Source: Fimenecus sp964527585 (GTDB lineage Bacteria; Bacillota; Clostridia; Oscillospirales; Acutalibacteraceae). Taken from it: a DNA stretch of 64,000 nt. Below, piece by piece: positions 39,568-49,041 of the stretch (within the stretch, counting starts at the first letter, position 1; the number at the start of each line of letters is the position of its first letter). A program made the translations under genes and the position numbers. Location of the stretch: positions 1 through 64,000 of the forward strand of contig CAZGPE010000008.1 in assembly GCA_964527585.1 (NCBI GenBank), written 5' to 3'. The notes under the pieces are model-generated. The model did not search any database, was not told the origin of the DNA, and saw only the letters and a program-made list of their open reading frames with translations.

Positions 39568-40865
39568 TGAAAACAAAACTCAACAGGATAAGGCGCTTTT
39601 TTAATTACAGAAAATGGTTTTCGAACAATAAATTTGTTTTTTTCTTTTCCGTTTTCACCGCATTTTTTGTGTGGCTTTGGATTTCGGTGGATAAAAGTCC
39701 CGTCGTGGAAAATGTCATTGTTTCCGTACCTGTATATATAGATACCGAAAACAGTGTTCCCGCACAACTCGGACTTCAGGTTTTCGGAAGTGAAACATAT
39801 ACTGTCGATGTTACTGTTTCCGGTAAGAAATTTATTGTTTCCGCACTTACGGCAGATGATATTAAAATTACCGCACAGACTAATTTTGTAGATACAGCCG
39901 GAAATAAATCGCTTTCGTTGAAAGCAACAGCCGCAAACGATAAGGATTTTACAATAGTTTCGCTTTCGCAAAACTATATTTCCGTTTATTTTGACACATA
40001 TAAAGAAAAAGAGTTTCCGCTTAATGCCAATATAATAACCGAACTTGATTCTATTGTCCCCGAAGGATGCATCCGGGGAAATGTGCTTTTTTCAAAAAGT
40101 ACAGTGCGGGTAAGCGGCCCTTCAACCGAAATTAATAAGGTTACAGGTGTTGCGGCATCGGTAAATGTTGATTCCGTTTTAACGGCAACAACTACCTTTA
40201 CTCCCGAAATTCAGCTTTTAGGTGCGGCTTCTTCGGAATTTTCCAACACATCGGTCGATGTCGGAGAAGGCGGATTAACGCTTACCGTACCGGTTCTTAA
40301 AGAGGTTGTTTTGCCTACAACGGTAACGATTAAAAATGCTCCTGCCGACTATTTGTCGGGTTCAATGAATATTTATATTTATCCCTCAAGCGTAAAAGTC
40401 GGTGTTCCCGTTGAAAAGATAGATGATGTTAAAGAAATAAGCATCGGAACAATTGATTTTAATACACTTGATGTCGGTAATAATGTATTTACTTTCAAAA
40501 AGAGCGAAATCTCCGACTATACAGTTACGGATTCGGTTAAACAGTTTAAGGTGAATGTTAATATGAACAATGTTGTTTCAAAAACCGTATCCGTTCCCGC
40601 ATCTAATATAACGGTTCTTAAGCAAGTTGAAGGATATGAAGTTTCCGTTATTACCCAAGCATTAAACAATGTTAAAATAATCGGCCCCGCTTCTGTTATC
40701 GAGCCGTTAAGTGCAAACAATGTTTACGCTCAGATTGATTTGTCTCAGGTAACGCTTGAAGAGGGAACTATGTCGGTTCCCGTAAATATATCCGTTATGG
40801 ATAATACATCTTGTTGGGCACACGGGGATTATACAGTTCAAATTTCTGTTATAACAATAGAGTAA
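39567..40865 (+). CDS. cdaR: CdaA regulator CdaR (YbbR domains)
   Basis: This 432-residue protein has one N-terminal transmembrane helix (about 24-42, FSVFTAFFVWLWI) and extracytoplasmic YbbR repeats, visible as recurring beta-strand units ending in patterns like VRVSGPSTEINKV and VKIIGPASVIEPL. CdaR binds CdaA and modulates its cyclase activity. Its start overlaps the cdaA stop, which supports complex formation. Confidence 0.9.
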   Translation: MKTKLNRIRRFFNYRKWFSNNKFVFFFSVFTAFFVWLWISVDKSPVVENVIVSVPVYIDTENSVPAQLGLQVFGSETYTVDVTVSGKKFIVSALTADDIKITAQTNFVDTAGNKSLSLKATAANDKDFTIVSLSQNYISVYFDTYKEKEFPLNANIITELDSIVPEGCIRGNVLFSKSTVRVSGPSTEINKVTGVAASVNVDSVLTATTTFTPEIQLLGAASSEFSNTSVDVGEGGLTLTVPVLKEVVLPTTVTIKNAPADYLSGSMNIYIYPSSVKVGVPVEKIDDVKEISIGTIDFNTLDVGNNVFTFKKSEISDYTVTDSVKQFKVNVNMNNVVSKTVSVPASNITVLKQVEGYEVSVITQALNNVKIIGPASVIEPLSANNVYAQIDLSQVTLEEGTMSVPVNISVMDNTSCWAHGDYTVQISVITIE

Positions 40866-40879
40866 TGTGAGGAAATAAT

Positions 40880-41857
40880 TTGAATAATCAGTTAAACAAA
40901 AAACATAAAACTTCTGTCGGCGGTCAAGCGCTGATTGAAGGAATAATGATGAAAGGGCCTAATGGTACCGCTATGTCTGTCAGGTTGCCTGACGGAACGA
41001 TTGAAACCGAATGTAAACAGGTAAAACCTTGGAAGGATAAAAACAAGATTTTGGCACTTCCCATAATCCGTGGAATTGTCGGTTTTGTTGAGTCTCTTGT
41101 TACCGGATACGGATATTTGATGGAGTCTGCCGAAAAATCGACTCAAGGGCTTGAAAATCCGCCGGAAGAGGAACTGTCGAAAATCGACAAATGGATTGAA
41201 CGGCATTTCGGAGAAAAGATGATGAATATTATCGGTGCCGTTTCCGCTGTTTTGGGAGTTGCGCTTGCGTTTTTCCTTTTTATGTGGCTTCCGTCTTTTG
41301 CGGTAGATAAAATTACTTTCGGTAAATTGCTTGAATTTCATCCGCTTTTTGAGGGCATAATCCGAATAATCATTTTCGTTTTGTATATGTTCGGCGTTTC
41401 TCAAATGAAAGATATAAAAAGAGTGTTTATGTATCACGGGGCAGAACATAAGTCGATTTTCTGTTACGAAAACGGATTGGAATTAACTGTTGAAAATGTA
41501 AAAAAACAGTCAAGATTTCATCCGAGATGCGGTACAAGTTTTATGTTTGTAATGATCTTGCTGAGCATACTTATTTCTTCGGCCTTAGTATTGATTTTCC
41601 CCGCTTTGTCGGAAGTTAACCGAATGGTTTGGGTAACGGTAAAGTTACTTATTATGCCACTTGTTATGGGAATCGGGTACGAGTTTATAAAATATGCGGG
41701 AAAGCACGATAATTTACTTGTTAAAATTCTTTCGGCACCGGGACTTTGGATGCAAAGAATTACCACAAAAGAACCGACTGACGATATAATCGAAGTCGGA
41801 ATAGAATCACTTAAAGCGGTTCTTACGGATAATCCGGAGGATGATGAAATTAAATGA
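40880..41857 (+). CDS. DUF1385 family membrane protein (YqhQ-like)
   Basis: This 325-residue protein has GGQALIEGIMMKGP near the N-terminus and PRCGTSFMFVM in the middle, the DUF1385 hallmarks, with four to five transmembrane helices (about 130-145, 165-185, 225-245, 250-275). The function is unknown. The start is a TTG at 40880 with GAGG 7 nt upstream; the next ATG is inside the conserved motif, so TTG is well supported. It is coupled to prmC by a 4-nt overlap. Confidence 0.85.
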   Translation: MNNQLNKKHKTSVGGQALIEGIMMKGPNGTAMSVRLPDGTIETECKQVKPWKDKNKILALPIIRGIVGFVESLVTGYGYLMESAEKSTQGLENPPEEELSKIDKWIERHFGEKMMNIIGAVSAVLGVALAFFLFMWLPSFAVDKITFGKLLEFHPLFEGIIRIIIFVLYMFGVSQMKDIKRVFMYHGAEHKSIFCYENGLELTVENVKKQSRFHPRCGTSFMFVMILLSILISSALVLIFPALSEVNRMVWVTVKLLIMPLVMGIGYEFIKYAGKHDNLLVKILSAPGLWMQRITTKEPTDDIIEVGIESLKAVLTDNPEDDEIK

Positions 41858-42693
41858 CTGTCAGTGAACTCTTCGAATTCGGAATAAATGAGTTGAAACC
41901 GGGATTTGATGATTGTTATAAGTTTGACTGTGAATGTCTTTTCGAAAAGATTACCGGAGTTTCCAAAATACAAAGAATTATTGACCCCGACAAAACAGTA
42001 GACGATGCTTTGTGCCGAGAGTTTTTCGATGCGGTAAAGAAACGCAAAAACAATGTACCTTTGCAGTATATACTCGGTGAGTGGGAGTTTATGGGATTGA
42101 ATTTTAAGGTAGGGGAAGGGGTTCTTATTCCACGACCCGAAACCGAACTCCTTGTTGAATGTGCCAATGAATTTTTAAGAGAAAAAAACGGTGGCATTGT
42201 TTTTGATTTGTGTGCCGGAAGCGGTGCAATAGGATTAAGCGTAGCATATTTTAATCCGAACTGCACTGTTTATCTTATTGAAAAATTTGACGCTGCCTTT
42301 AAGTATCTTACCGAAAATTCAAAACAGTTGAATTTGAAAAATGTAAAAATAATTAAAGGCGATATTTTCGATTTCTCGGTTGATTTATTACCGAATCCGG
42401 ATGTGATTTTATCGAATCCGCCGTATATAAAAAACGGCGAAGTTCCGTTTTTGCAAAAAGAGGTCGGATTTGAGCCCGACACGGCACTTAAAGGCGGAGA
42501 AGACGGTCTTGATTTTTACCGTGAAATTTTTCGAAAATGGTATCCGCTTGTCAACGAAAACGGAATGATTGCAATGGAATGCGGCGACGGTCAATCGAAA
42601 GATATAGCAAATATTTTCTCAAAAAGCGATAATCGGATTACGGTATTAAACGACTTTAACGATATTGACAGAATTGTTAAAATAAATGTATAA
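41854..42693 (+). CDS. prmC: Release factor glutamine methyltransferase
   Basis: This 279-residue SAM-dependent enzyme methylates the GGQ glutamine of RF1 and RF2. It has an N-terminal helical domain with QYILGEWEFMG and the Rossmann fold with VFDLCAGSGAIGLSVA. The catalytic NPPY is at 188-191, followed by the family's PFLQKEVGFEPDTALKGGEDGLDFYR-like segment. prfA is not adjacent. ATG 41854 overlaps the DUF1385 stop. Confidence 0.94.
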   Translation: MTVSELFEFGINELKPGFDDCYKFDCECLFEKITGVSKIQRIIDPDKTVDDALCREFFDAVKKRKNNVPLQYILGEWEFMGLNFKVGEGVLIPRPETELLVECANEFLREKNGGIVFDLCAGSGAIGLSVAYFNPNCTVYLIEKFDAAFKYLTENSKQLNLKNVKIIKGDIFDFSVDLLPNPDVILSNPPYIKNGEVPFLQKEVGFEPDTALKGGEDGLDFYREIFRKWYPLVNENGMIAMECGDGQSKDIANIFSKSDNRITVLNDFNDIDRIVKINV

Positions 42694-42708
42694 TTACAGG
42701 AGATAAAA

Positions 42709-43377
42709 ATGCTTTTCAGTATTCTAAACGGTGCTTCGGGAATCGAAGTTATGATTCTTTTTTTCGCACGATTGTTTGTTGTGTTTTGCACACTTCCCAT
42801 ACATGAGTTTGCACACGCTTTTGTTGCGGACAAATTGGGAGATAAAACTGCGAGATTTTCGGGGCGACTTACGGTAAATCCGTTTGCTCATATAGACCTT
42901 TTAGGTGCTTTGATGATTTTCTTTGTAGGGTTCGGATACGCAAAACCGGTTCCCGTAAATTCAAGGAATTTTAAGAATCCGAAAAGAGATATGGCGCTTA
43001 CCGCTCTTGCGGGACCGTTTGCAAACATTTTGATGGCGATGTTCTTTATGATTTTGCTGAATATCGTTTCGCTTTTCGGCTCTTCGTTTTTTGTTCAGGC
43101 AATTTATATTTTCCTTAGTTTTGCCGCTTCGATAAATGTCGGACTTGCCGTGTTTAACCTTATTCCGATACCGCCGCTTGACGGCTCAAGGGTTTTGCAA
43201 CTTCTTATACCGTATAAATATTATTATAAATTCGCAAAATATGAAAGGTATATAGTAATAATAGTTTTTGCAATGATTGTTTTCGGCGTGCTTGATGCTC
43301 CGCTTACTTTTATTCAGACAAAACTGTTTAATTTGCTTTATTACATTGTTTCTTTGCCTTTCAATTTGATTTTTTAA
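42709..43377 (+). CDS. Site-2 protease family (M50) membrane protein
   Basis: This 222-residue intramembrane metalloprotease homologue has the zinc motif HEFAH at 32-36 and, in the last helices, NLIPIPPLDGSRVL with the third ligand Asp. It has about five transmembrane segments. The length and motif fit the YwhC/Rv-type short M50 group rather than RseP or SpoIVFB. It is located directly before scpA-scpB, an order common in Firmicutes. The substrate is unknown. Confidence 0.9.
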   Translation: MLFSILNGASGIEVMILFFARLFVVFCTLPIHEFAHAFVADKLGDKTARFSGRLTVNPFAHIDLLGALMIFFVGFGYAKPVPVNSRNFKNPKRDMALTALAGPFANILMAMFFMILLNIVSLFGSSFFVQAIYIFLSFAASINVGLAVFNLIPIPPLDGSRVLQLLIPYKYYYKFAKYERYIVIIVFAMIVFGVLDAPLTFIQTKLFNLLYYIVSLPFNLIF

Positions 43378-43388
43378 GGGATAATTTG

Positions 43389-44129
43389 ATGGAGAAAATT
43401 TCTTATAAGGTTGAAGCGTTTGAAGGTCCTCTTGACCTTTTGCTTCATCTTATTTCAAAACATAAATTGGATATTTACGACATACCGATAGTCGAATTGG
43501 TGGATCAGTATATTTCTTATGTCAGAGCAATGGAAGACGAAGACTTATATGTTGCCAGCGAATTTATCGAAATGGCGGCACGGCTTGTATATATTAAGTC
43601 GGTATCGTTGCTGCCTGTATATGAGGAAGCCGAAGAGCTAAAGCGTGAATTGACAGGTGAACTTATCGAATACCGTGATTGTCAGCTCATGGCAGGGAAA
43701 CTTTCTCAACAGGTTGAAGGTTTCGATAAATTTGTCAGGAAACCGACAGAACCGGAAATTGATTATACCTATACAAGACTTCACGACGAAAGCGAACTTT
43801 TAAGGGCGTATCTTGCAGCTGCCGGAAGGAAACTCAGAAATCTTCCGCCTCCGGTTGAAGCGTTCAAGGAAATCGTCGCAAAAAAAATCGTTTCGGTCGG
43901 TTCGAAAATCCGTTCGATTTTTACAAGACTTTCTTCTGTGGGTAAAAAAGAAAAAATGACCGATTTACTCAGCACTGCTGAAAGCAGATCTGATATGGTT
44001 GCGACTTTTTTGGCGATTTTGGAACTTGCAAAATCAAAAAAAATAAATGTTATCGGCGACGGTGCGGATGTTGATATTGAATTGCTTGCCGATAATATTG
44101 AAGAAATGAATTCGGAAGAGTGGGAATAA
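43389..44129 (+). CDS. scpA: Segregation and condensation protein A
   Basis: This 246-residue kleisin begins YKVEAFEGPLDLLLHLISKHKLDIYDIPI, the standard ScpA start. It has the coiled-coil N-terminal domain that contacts the SMC neck and a C-terminal winged helix (TDLLSTAESRSDMVATFLAILELAKSKKI). The ATG at 43389 with AAGGGA 7 nt upstream is preferred over the in-frame TTG at 43386. scpB follows 4 nt later. Confidence 0.95.
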   Translation: MEKISYKVEAFEGPLDLLLHLISKHKLDIYDIPIVELVDQYISYVRAMEDEDLYVASEFIEMAARLVYIKSVSLLPVYEEAEELKRELTGELIEYRDCQLMAGKLSQQVEGFDKFVRKPTEPEIDYTYTRLHDESELLRAYLAAAGRKLRNLPPPVEAFKEIVAKKIVSVGSKIRSIFTRLSSVGKKEKMTDLLSTAESRSDMVATFLAILELAKSKKINVIGDGADVDIELLADNIEEMNSEEWE

Positions 44130-44133
44130 ATAA

Positions 44134-44715
44134 ATGGCAAACGCTAACGAGTTACAGGCTATTACCGAAGCAATACTTTTTGCCTCCGGTGAGCCCTTGG
44201 AACTTCATAAATTAGCTGAAGTTCTTGATATTGAAGATGAGCAGATGCAACAAATACTGTTAAATTTATCTGCCGAACTTGACGAGAGACACAGCGGGAT
44301 ATGTCTTTTGGAACTTGACGGGAAATATCAGCTTTCAACACGCACAAAATACGGCGATTACATAAGAAAAATTCTTGAGGTAAAGAAAAACGCTCCTTTG
44401 TCTCAGGCAGCTTTTGAGGTTTTGGCTGTTATAGCATATAACCAACCGGTTACAAAAGCGTTTATAGAACAGGTCAGAGGTGTTGACTGTTCCGGAGTTA
44501 TTGCAACTCTTTGTCAAAAGAAACTTATTGAAGAAAAAGGAAGACTTGAACTTCCGGGCCGTCCGTTAGTGTACGGAACAACGACCGATTTTTTAAGATG
44601 TTTTTCGTTTTCGTCTTTATTGGATCTTCCCGAATTGCCTAAAGAAGAGGAAACCGACAGACAGCTTATGTTTGAAGAGACACCCGACAGTAATTCGGAT
44701 GAAAACGCAGATTGA
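44134..44715 (+). CDS. scpB: Segregation and condensation protein B
   Basis: This 193-residue dimeric protein stabilises ScpA in the SMC condensin. ITEAILFASGEPLELHKLAEVL at the start, then LSQAAFEVLAVIAYNQPVTKAFIEQVRGVD and GRPLVYGTTTDFLRCF, are the diagnostic winged-helix segments. The tail is acidic. Start at ATG 44134. Confidence 0.95.
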   Translation: MANANELQAITEAILFASGEPLELHKLAEVLDIEDEQMQQILLNLSAELDERHSGICLLELDGKYQLSTRTKYGDYIRKILEVKKNAPLSQAAFEVLAVIAYNQPVTKAFIEQVRGVDCSGVIATLCQKKLIEEKGRLELPGRPLVYGTTTDFLRCFSFSSLLDLPELPKEEETDRQLMFEETPDSNSDENAD

Positions 44716-44737
44716 AATTTATTGAAAGGAGAATAAA

Positions 44738-45463
44738 ATGACGGTTTTGATAATAATACTTGCGATTATTCTTGCATTTGTTCTTCTTTTAAGTATCAGA
44801 GTTCAGATAAAATCCGAGTATTTAGAAGAATTTTCATTAAAAATCAAATGGTTGTTTTTTGAAATTTCAATATATCCTTTGGATAAAAAAATAAGCGGAC
44901 TTATTTCTAAGTTAGGCGATAAGAAAAAAGATGAACCTGCCGCCGAGCCCGTAAACGAAGAAAAAAAGCAAGAAGATTCGGAAATTAACAAAAAAGAAAA
45001 TCCCTTCAAGAAATTTTATGCAAATCAGGGATTTGACGGTGTTTTGGAACTTATAAATAACGGCGCCGATGCTTTGGGTTCAATGATGAAAGGAATAAAA
45101 AAACATTTCATTATTGACGATATGTATCTTTGGATGTCAATTTCAAAAAGCCATGATGCAGCGGCAACGGCTATTGAATACGGAAATATATCAAGACAGG
45201 TATTTCCGCTTATGAGTTATATTTGTTCCGAATTTAAGGTCAGAAGATACGATATTGATATTCATCCTGATTTTATCGGAACATTAAGCAGTGCGAAATT
45301 TGTATTTAACTGTTCGGTTCGTCCATTGTTTATGTTGAATACTCTGATTGCATTTGCGATAAAACTTTTATTTAATGTTGTTTTCAAATTTCTTTTTTCA
45401 AAGCCGAAAAAAGATAGTGAAAATATAGATTTACAAAATAATGAAGGCGGTGCCATACAATGA
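44738..45463 (+). CDS. DUF2953 family protein (YtfI-like)
   Basis: This 241-residue protein has an N-terminal transmembrane helix (residues 2-19), a Lys/Glu-rich middle region (about 65-90) and a second hydrophobic stretch near 200-225. It precedes the gerW/ytfJ gene with a 4-nt overlap, exactly the Bacillus ytfI-ytfJ arrangement. DUF2953 proteins are sporulation-associated; the mechanism is unknown. Confidence 0.8.
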   Translation: MTVLIIILAIILAFVLLLSIRVQIKSEYLEEFSLKIKWLFFEISIYPLDKKISGLISKLGDKKKDEPAAEPVNEEKKQEDSEINKKENPFKKFYANQGFDGVLELINNGADALGSMMKGIKKHFIIDDMYLWMSISKSHDAAATAIEYGNISRQVFPLMSYICSEFKVRRYDIDIHPDFIGTLSSAKFVFNCSVRPLFMLNTLIAFAIKLLFNVVFKFLFSKPKKDSENIDLQNNEGGAIQ

Positions 45464-45894
45464 AAGAACAGTCAGCAGCTGGTATTCTCGAAACAACAAT
45501 CGAAAAGGTTAAAAATCTTGTAAATGTCAGCACTATTATCGGAGATCCTATGACCGTAGACGGCGGAATTACAATTATTCCCGTTTCGAAAGTAACATAC
45601 GGTTTTGCTTCGGGCGGTTCGGATTTCCCCTCAAAATCAAATAAAGAAATTTTCGGCGGCGGCGGTGGAGCCGGTGTTACAATTACACCGGTTGCGTTCC
45701 TTGTTGTCTCGGACGGAGAGGTAACACTTAAGCATATTACGGCTTACGATAACGCTGCGGAAAGAGTTGTTAATCTTGTTCCGGAAATGTTTGATAAGGT
45801 AACAAGCGTTGTCAACAAAGCGAAGAAAGACAAATCTGCAAATGCCGTAAGTGAAACATCGGGAAATTCCGAAGTTGAAGTTAACGCCGAATAA
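45460..45894 (+). CDS. GerW/YtfJ family sporulation protein
   Basis: This 144-residue protein has the GerW core: IIGDPMTVDGGITIIPVSKV, YGFASGGSDF and a GGGGGAGVTITPVAFLVV Gly-rich strand. In Bacillus the homologue is a forespore protein needed for normal germination response to alanine. The last 25 residues (Lys then Ser/Glu-rich) are probably disordered. It is coupled to the DUF2953 gene. Confidence 0.92.
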   Translation: MKEQSAAGILETTIEKVKNLVNVSTIIGDPMTVDGGITIIPVSKVTYGFASGGSDFPSKSNKEIFGGGGGAGVTITPVAFLVVSDGEVTLKHITAYDNAAERVVNLVPEMFDKVTSVVNKAKKDKSANAVSETSGNSEVEVNAE

Positions 45895-45915
45895 TTTCAG
45901 AAAAATAATTTAATC

Positions 45916-45946
45916 ACCGCCTGCATATTTTTAATAGGCAGGTGGT
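45916..45946 (+). promoter_or_regulatory. Hairpin covering the D,D-carboxypeptidase ribosome binding site
   Basis: A 9-bp stem (45916-45924 with 45938-45946, one G-U pair) with a 13-nt loop contains the AGGTGG ribosome binding site (45940-45945) in its right arm. It could lower translation of the next gene, or act as a weak terminator, although no T run follows. Confidence 0.5.
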
Positions 45947-45950
45947 TGAT

Positions 45951-47087
45951 TTGTGTAAAGAGATAAAAATTTTTTTGTCGGTTTTAGGTTTGATTTTCCT
46001 TTTCGGTATGCAAGCGTTTGCTGTAAGTCAACCGGATAATATTTCTGCGGAAAATGCGGTCGTTGTTATCTGCGGATCCAATGAAACAGTATACGGTAAA
46101 AATCAATACGCTACTCATTCTATGGCAAGTACAACGAAAATAATGAGTGCCGTTATTGCCTTGGAAAGCGACAAAATCGACAGCGAAATAACCGTAAGCG
46201 ATGAAATGGTAAGGGTTGAAGGCACTTCGATGGGATTGCTTGCCGGAGACAGTGTAAGTGTCAGAGAGTTGGTTTACGGAATGTTGCTCTCTTCCGGAAA
46301 CGATGCGGCTAATGCTACGGCGTATGCCGTCGGCGGAAGTATTGAGGGCTTTGTTTCGATGATGAATGAAAAGGCGGAACAACTCGGAATGAATTCGACT
46401 CATTTCGCAACTGCTTCGGGTCTTGATGCCGACGACCATTATTCAACGGCATACGATATGGCTGTTTTAACTTCTTACGCTATACAAAACAAAGAATTTG
46501 TCGAAATATGCTCATCGAAATCGGCAAGTGTTGATTTCGGCAATCCGCCGTATAAACGTACATTGACTAACCATAATAAACTTTTGAAAACATACGACGG
46601 TGCAATCGGTGTTAAAACGGGATTTACCAAAAAAAGCGGAAGGTGTCTTGTTTCCGCAGCCGAGCGAAACGGAACTACGCTTATTTGCGTTACGCTTAAT
46701 GCACCTGATGATTGGAACGATCATAAAAAACTTCTTGATTACGGGTTCTCAAAAGTGAAAAAAGCAGCAGAATATCAGTCTGAATTTATAATTGATGTTG
46801 CGGGAAAAGAAAACGCAAGCGTAAGTGCGGCTTTATCAAGAGAACCGCAATTTTCTTTAGTTAACGAAGAAATTATTCAGAAAATCGAAATCGAACATTT
46901 TATATATGCGCCGATGAATAAATACGATAAAGTCGGAGTAGCTAAATTTTATTATCAAAACGGATTTCTCGCAGATGAAGTTGAGATAATCCTTGACAGT
47001 AATGTTGAAAACAGTACCCAATTGAATTCTTTGGGTGAAAATAAAAATTTTATTAAAAAAATAATCGGTAAATTAAGAGGAGAGTAA
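45951..47087 (+). CDS. D-alanyl-D-alanine carboxypeptidase (DacF/DacB-like)
   Basis: This 378-residue low-molecular-mass penicillin-binding protein trims the terminal D-Ala of peptidoglycan stem peptides. The signal peptide (residues 1-25) is followed by the active-site SxxK as STTK at 60-63, SGN near 123 and KTG in GVKTGFTKKSG near 219, and a C-terminal PBP5-type beta domain. The start is taken as TTG at 45951 with AGGTGG 5 nt upstream; a GTG at 45942 in the same frame lies inside that site. Its place after gerW suggests, but does not prove, a spore cortex role. Confidence 0.88.
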   Translation: MCKEIKIFLSVLGLIFLFGMQAFAVSQPDNISAENAVVVICGSNETVYGKNQYATHSMASTTKIMSAVIALESDKIDSEITVSDEMVRVEGTSMGLLAGDSVSVRELVYGMLLSSGNDAANATAYAVGGSIEGFVSMMNEKAEQLGMNSTHFATASGLDADDHYSTAYDMAVLTSYAIQNKEFVEICSSKSASVDFGNPPYKRTLTNHNKLLKTYDGAIGVKTGFTKKSGRCLVSAAERNGTTLICVTLNAPDDWNDHKKLLDYGFSKVKKAAEYQSEFIIDVAGKENASVSAALSREPQFSLVNEEIIQKIEIEHFIYAPMNKYDKVGVAKFYYQNGFLADEVEIILDSNVENSTQLNSLGENKNFIKKIIGKLRGE

Positions 47088-47088
47088 A

Positions 47089-47817
47089 ATGGCTGACGAA
47101 AAAATCCGCCTTCAAAAATACCTTGCGGAATGCGGCGTAGCTTCAAGGAGAAAATCCGAAGAATTTATAAGTGCGGGAAAAGTAAAGGTTAACGGTACAA
47201 TCGCATCTTTAGGTGATAAAATAAATCCGAAATATGATAAAGTAACACTTAACGGAAAAAAAGTTGTAAGTTCAAAAAAGAATGTTTACATTATGCTTAA
47301 TAAACCGAGAGGTTTTATTACAACAATGAGCGATGAACACGACCGTAAATGTGTAGCTCAGCTTGTAAGCGGAATAAATACCAGAATTTATCCGGTGGGA
47401 CGGCTTGACAGAGAATCGGAAGGTCTTTTGCTTATGACAAATGACGGAGAATTTGCAAATGCACTTACACATCCGTCAAAGCATATACCGAAAACATACC
47501 GTGTAACAATAAGACCGGAAATTACAAAAGAGCAGGCAACTCAATTCAGAAACGGAATTGAAATCGAAGGGAAAATGACTGCTCCCGCCGATTTGAGAAT
47601 TCTTGAAACTCAGGAAAACAGAACGGTTGTCGAAGTAACGATTTACGAAGGACGGAACAGACAGATAAGAAAAATGTTTGAAAGTCTCGGTATTGAAGTT
47701 GCAAGACTTAAACGCACAAAAGTCGGAAATTTGAAACTCGGTATGTTAAAACAGGGTGATTACAGGAAATTAACAAATGATGAAGTTGATGCACTGTATG
47801 AACTCGCCGGAAAGTAA
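47089..47817 (+). CDS. rluB: 23S rRNA pseudouridine synthase RluB-like
   Basis: This 242-residue RsuA/RluB-family enzyme has an N-terminal S4 RNA-binding domain (RLQKYLAECGVASRRKSEEFI, residues 6-26) and a catalytic domain with PVGRLDRESEGLLLMTNDGE, where the Asp is the nucleophile. The family is clear; choosing RluB over the 16S enzyme RsuA is based on length and the Firmicute orthologue and is less certain. It starts 1 nt after the carboxypeptidase stop. Confidence 0.85.
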   Translation: MADEKIRLQKYLAECGVASRRKSEEFISAGKVKVNGTIASLGDKINPKYDKVTLNGKKVVSSKKNVYIMLNKPRGFITTMSDEHDRKCVAQLVSGINTRIYPVGRLDRESEGLLLMTNDGEFANALTHPSKHIPKTYRVTIRPEITKEQATQFRNGIEIEGKMTAPADLRILETQENRTVVEVTIYEGRNRQIRKMFESLGIEVARLKRTKVGNLKLGMLKQGDYRKLTNDEVDALYELAGK

Positions 47818-47827
47818 TCCATATATA

Positions 47828-47856
47828 TTGACATATTAAGTGAAAAATAGTAAAAT
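47828..47856 (+). promoter_or_regulatory. Promoter of the yicC-to-spoVM operon
   Basis: A perfect TTGACA (47828-47833), a 17-nt spacer and TAAAAT (47851-47856). No terminator or further clear promoter was seen until 60780. Confidence 0.75.
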
Positions 47857-47886
47857 ATTAAGACTAAATTCAGGATGGGCGAATAT

Positions 47887-48765
47887 ATGATAAAAAGTAT
47901 GACAGGGTACGGAAGAGCCGAAGAAACCGTCGGTTCTATGAACATTTCGGTTGAATTAAAAAGCGTTAATCACAGATATTTTGAATTTTCCGCAAGAGTT
48001 CCGAGAATATACGGTTTTCTCGAAGAAAAAATGAAATCTTATGTTAACAGCCTTGTTTCAAGAGGAAAAATCGAGTGCTATGTAAGTGTCGAAAATCTTG
48101 AGGATGCCGAAACACAGATTCTTGTTAATAAAGCGCTTGCGCAAGGATACTTAAATGCCGTTAAAGAACTGTCGGACGAGTATTCGCTTGACGGTACTAT
48201 CTCGGCAATGACACTTTCCCGTTATCCCGATGTACTTACCGTCCATAAAGCCGCAGAAGATGAATATAAGATTTGGCAGGCTGTTAAATCGGTTGCCGAA
48301 AAAGCAGTTGAAAGATTTATTCAAATGCGTGAGGTTGAAGGTGAGAGGCTTAAAAACGATGTTCTCTCAAGAGCAGATTATATAATCGAATGTGTCGGTT
48401 TTATCGAAGAGCGTTCGCCTCAGACAGTTAAAGAATATAACGAAAAACTGAAAAACAGAATAAAAGATCTTATTGCAGATGCAACTGTCGATGAACAGAG
48501 ATTACTTAATGAAGCCGCTATTTTTGCCGATAAAATCGCAGTTGCCGAAGAAACGGTCCGTTTGAGAAGCCATATTTCTCAATTGAGAACATTTATGCAG
48601 GCTGATGAAGCAATCGGCAGAAAATTGGATTTTCTTGTTCAGGAAATAAACAGAGAAGCAAATACTATCGGTTCAAAAGCTCAGGATGTTGAAATCGCAA
48701 AGCGTGTTATTTCAATAAAAGCCGAAGTTGAGAAAATCAGAGAACAAATTCAAAATATCGAATAA
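47887..48765 (+). CDS. YicC family endoribonuclease
   Basis: This 292-residue protein has the YicC_N start MIKSMTGYGRAE and SVNHRYFEFSARVP, and the C-terminal DUF1732 block GRKLDFLVQEINREANTIGSKAQDVEI. E. coli YicC is an RNase that affects small-RNA turnover. The frame allows an ATG at 47875, but the 47887 ATG matches the family start and has AGGATGGG upstream. It is the first gene of the long operon. Confidence 0.9.
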   Translation: MIKSMTGYGRAEETVGSMNISVELKSVNHRYFEFSARVPRIYGFLEEKMKSYVNSLVSRGKIECYVSVENLEDAETQILVNKALAQGYLNAVKELSDEYSLDGTISAMTLSRYPDVLTVHKAAEDEYKIWQAVKSVAEKAVERFIQMREVEGERLKNDVLSRADYIIECVGFIEERSPQTVKEYNEKLKNRIKDLIADATVDEQRLLNEAAIFADKIAVAEETVRLRSHISQLRTFMQADEAIGRKLDFLVQEINREANTIGSKAQDVEIAKRVISIKAEVEKIREQIQNIE

Positions 48766-48777
48766 GGAAGTTGTCAA

Positions 48778-49041
48778 ATGAAACTAATAAACATCGGCTT
48801 TGGCAATGCGGTTAACTCAAGCCGTGTACTTTCGGTAGTTAATCCGGAGTCTGCACCTGTTAAAAGACTTGTTCAGGAAGCAAAAGAACAAAGATTGTTG
48901 ATTGATGCGACGCAGGGAAGAAGAACCCGTGCCGTTATTATTACCGACAGTAATCATGTCATACTTTCATATCTTCAAACCGAAAAAATATTAAGCCGTT
49001 TTAACGAAGAAACTGTATCGGAGGAACTGATAAATGAATAA
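48778..49041 (+). CDS. remA: RemA family regulator (DUF370)
   Basis: This 87-residue protein starts MKLINIGFGNAVNSSRVLSV and has RLLIDATQGRRTRAVIITDSNHVILS, the conserved RemA core that forms DNA-bending octameric rings. In Bacillus it activates matrix and osmoprotection genes. The yicC-remA-gmk-rpoZ order is conserved. It overlaps gmk by 8 nt. Confidence 0.92.
   Translation: MKLINIGFGNAVNSSRVLSVVNPESAPVKRLVQEAKEQRLLIDATQGRRTRAVIITDSNHVILSYLQTEKILSRFNEETVSEELINE

Noticed and set aside
39252..39971. Minus-strand open frame (239 codons) across cdaA/cdaR
   Set aside because: It spans the junction of two well-supported plus-strand genes and has no motif.
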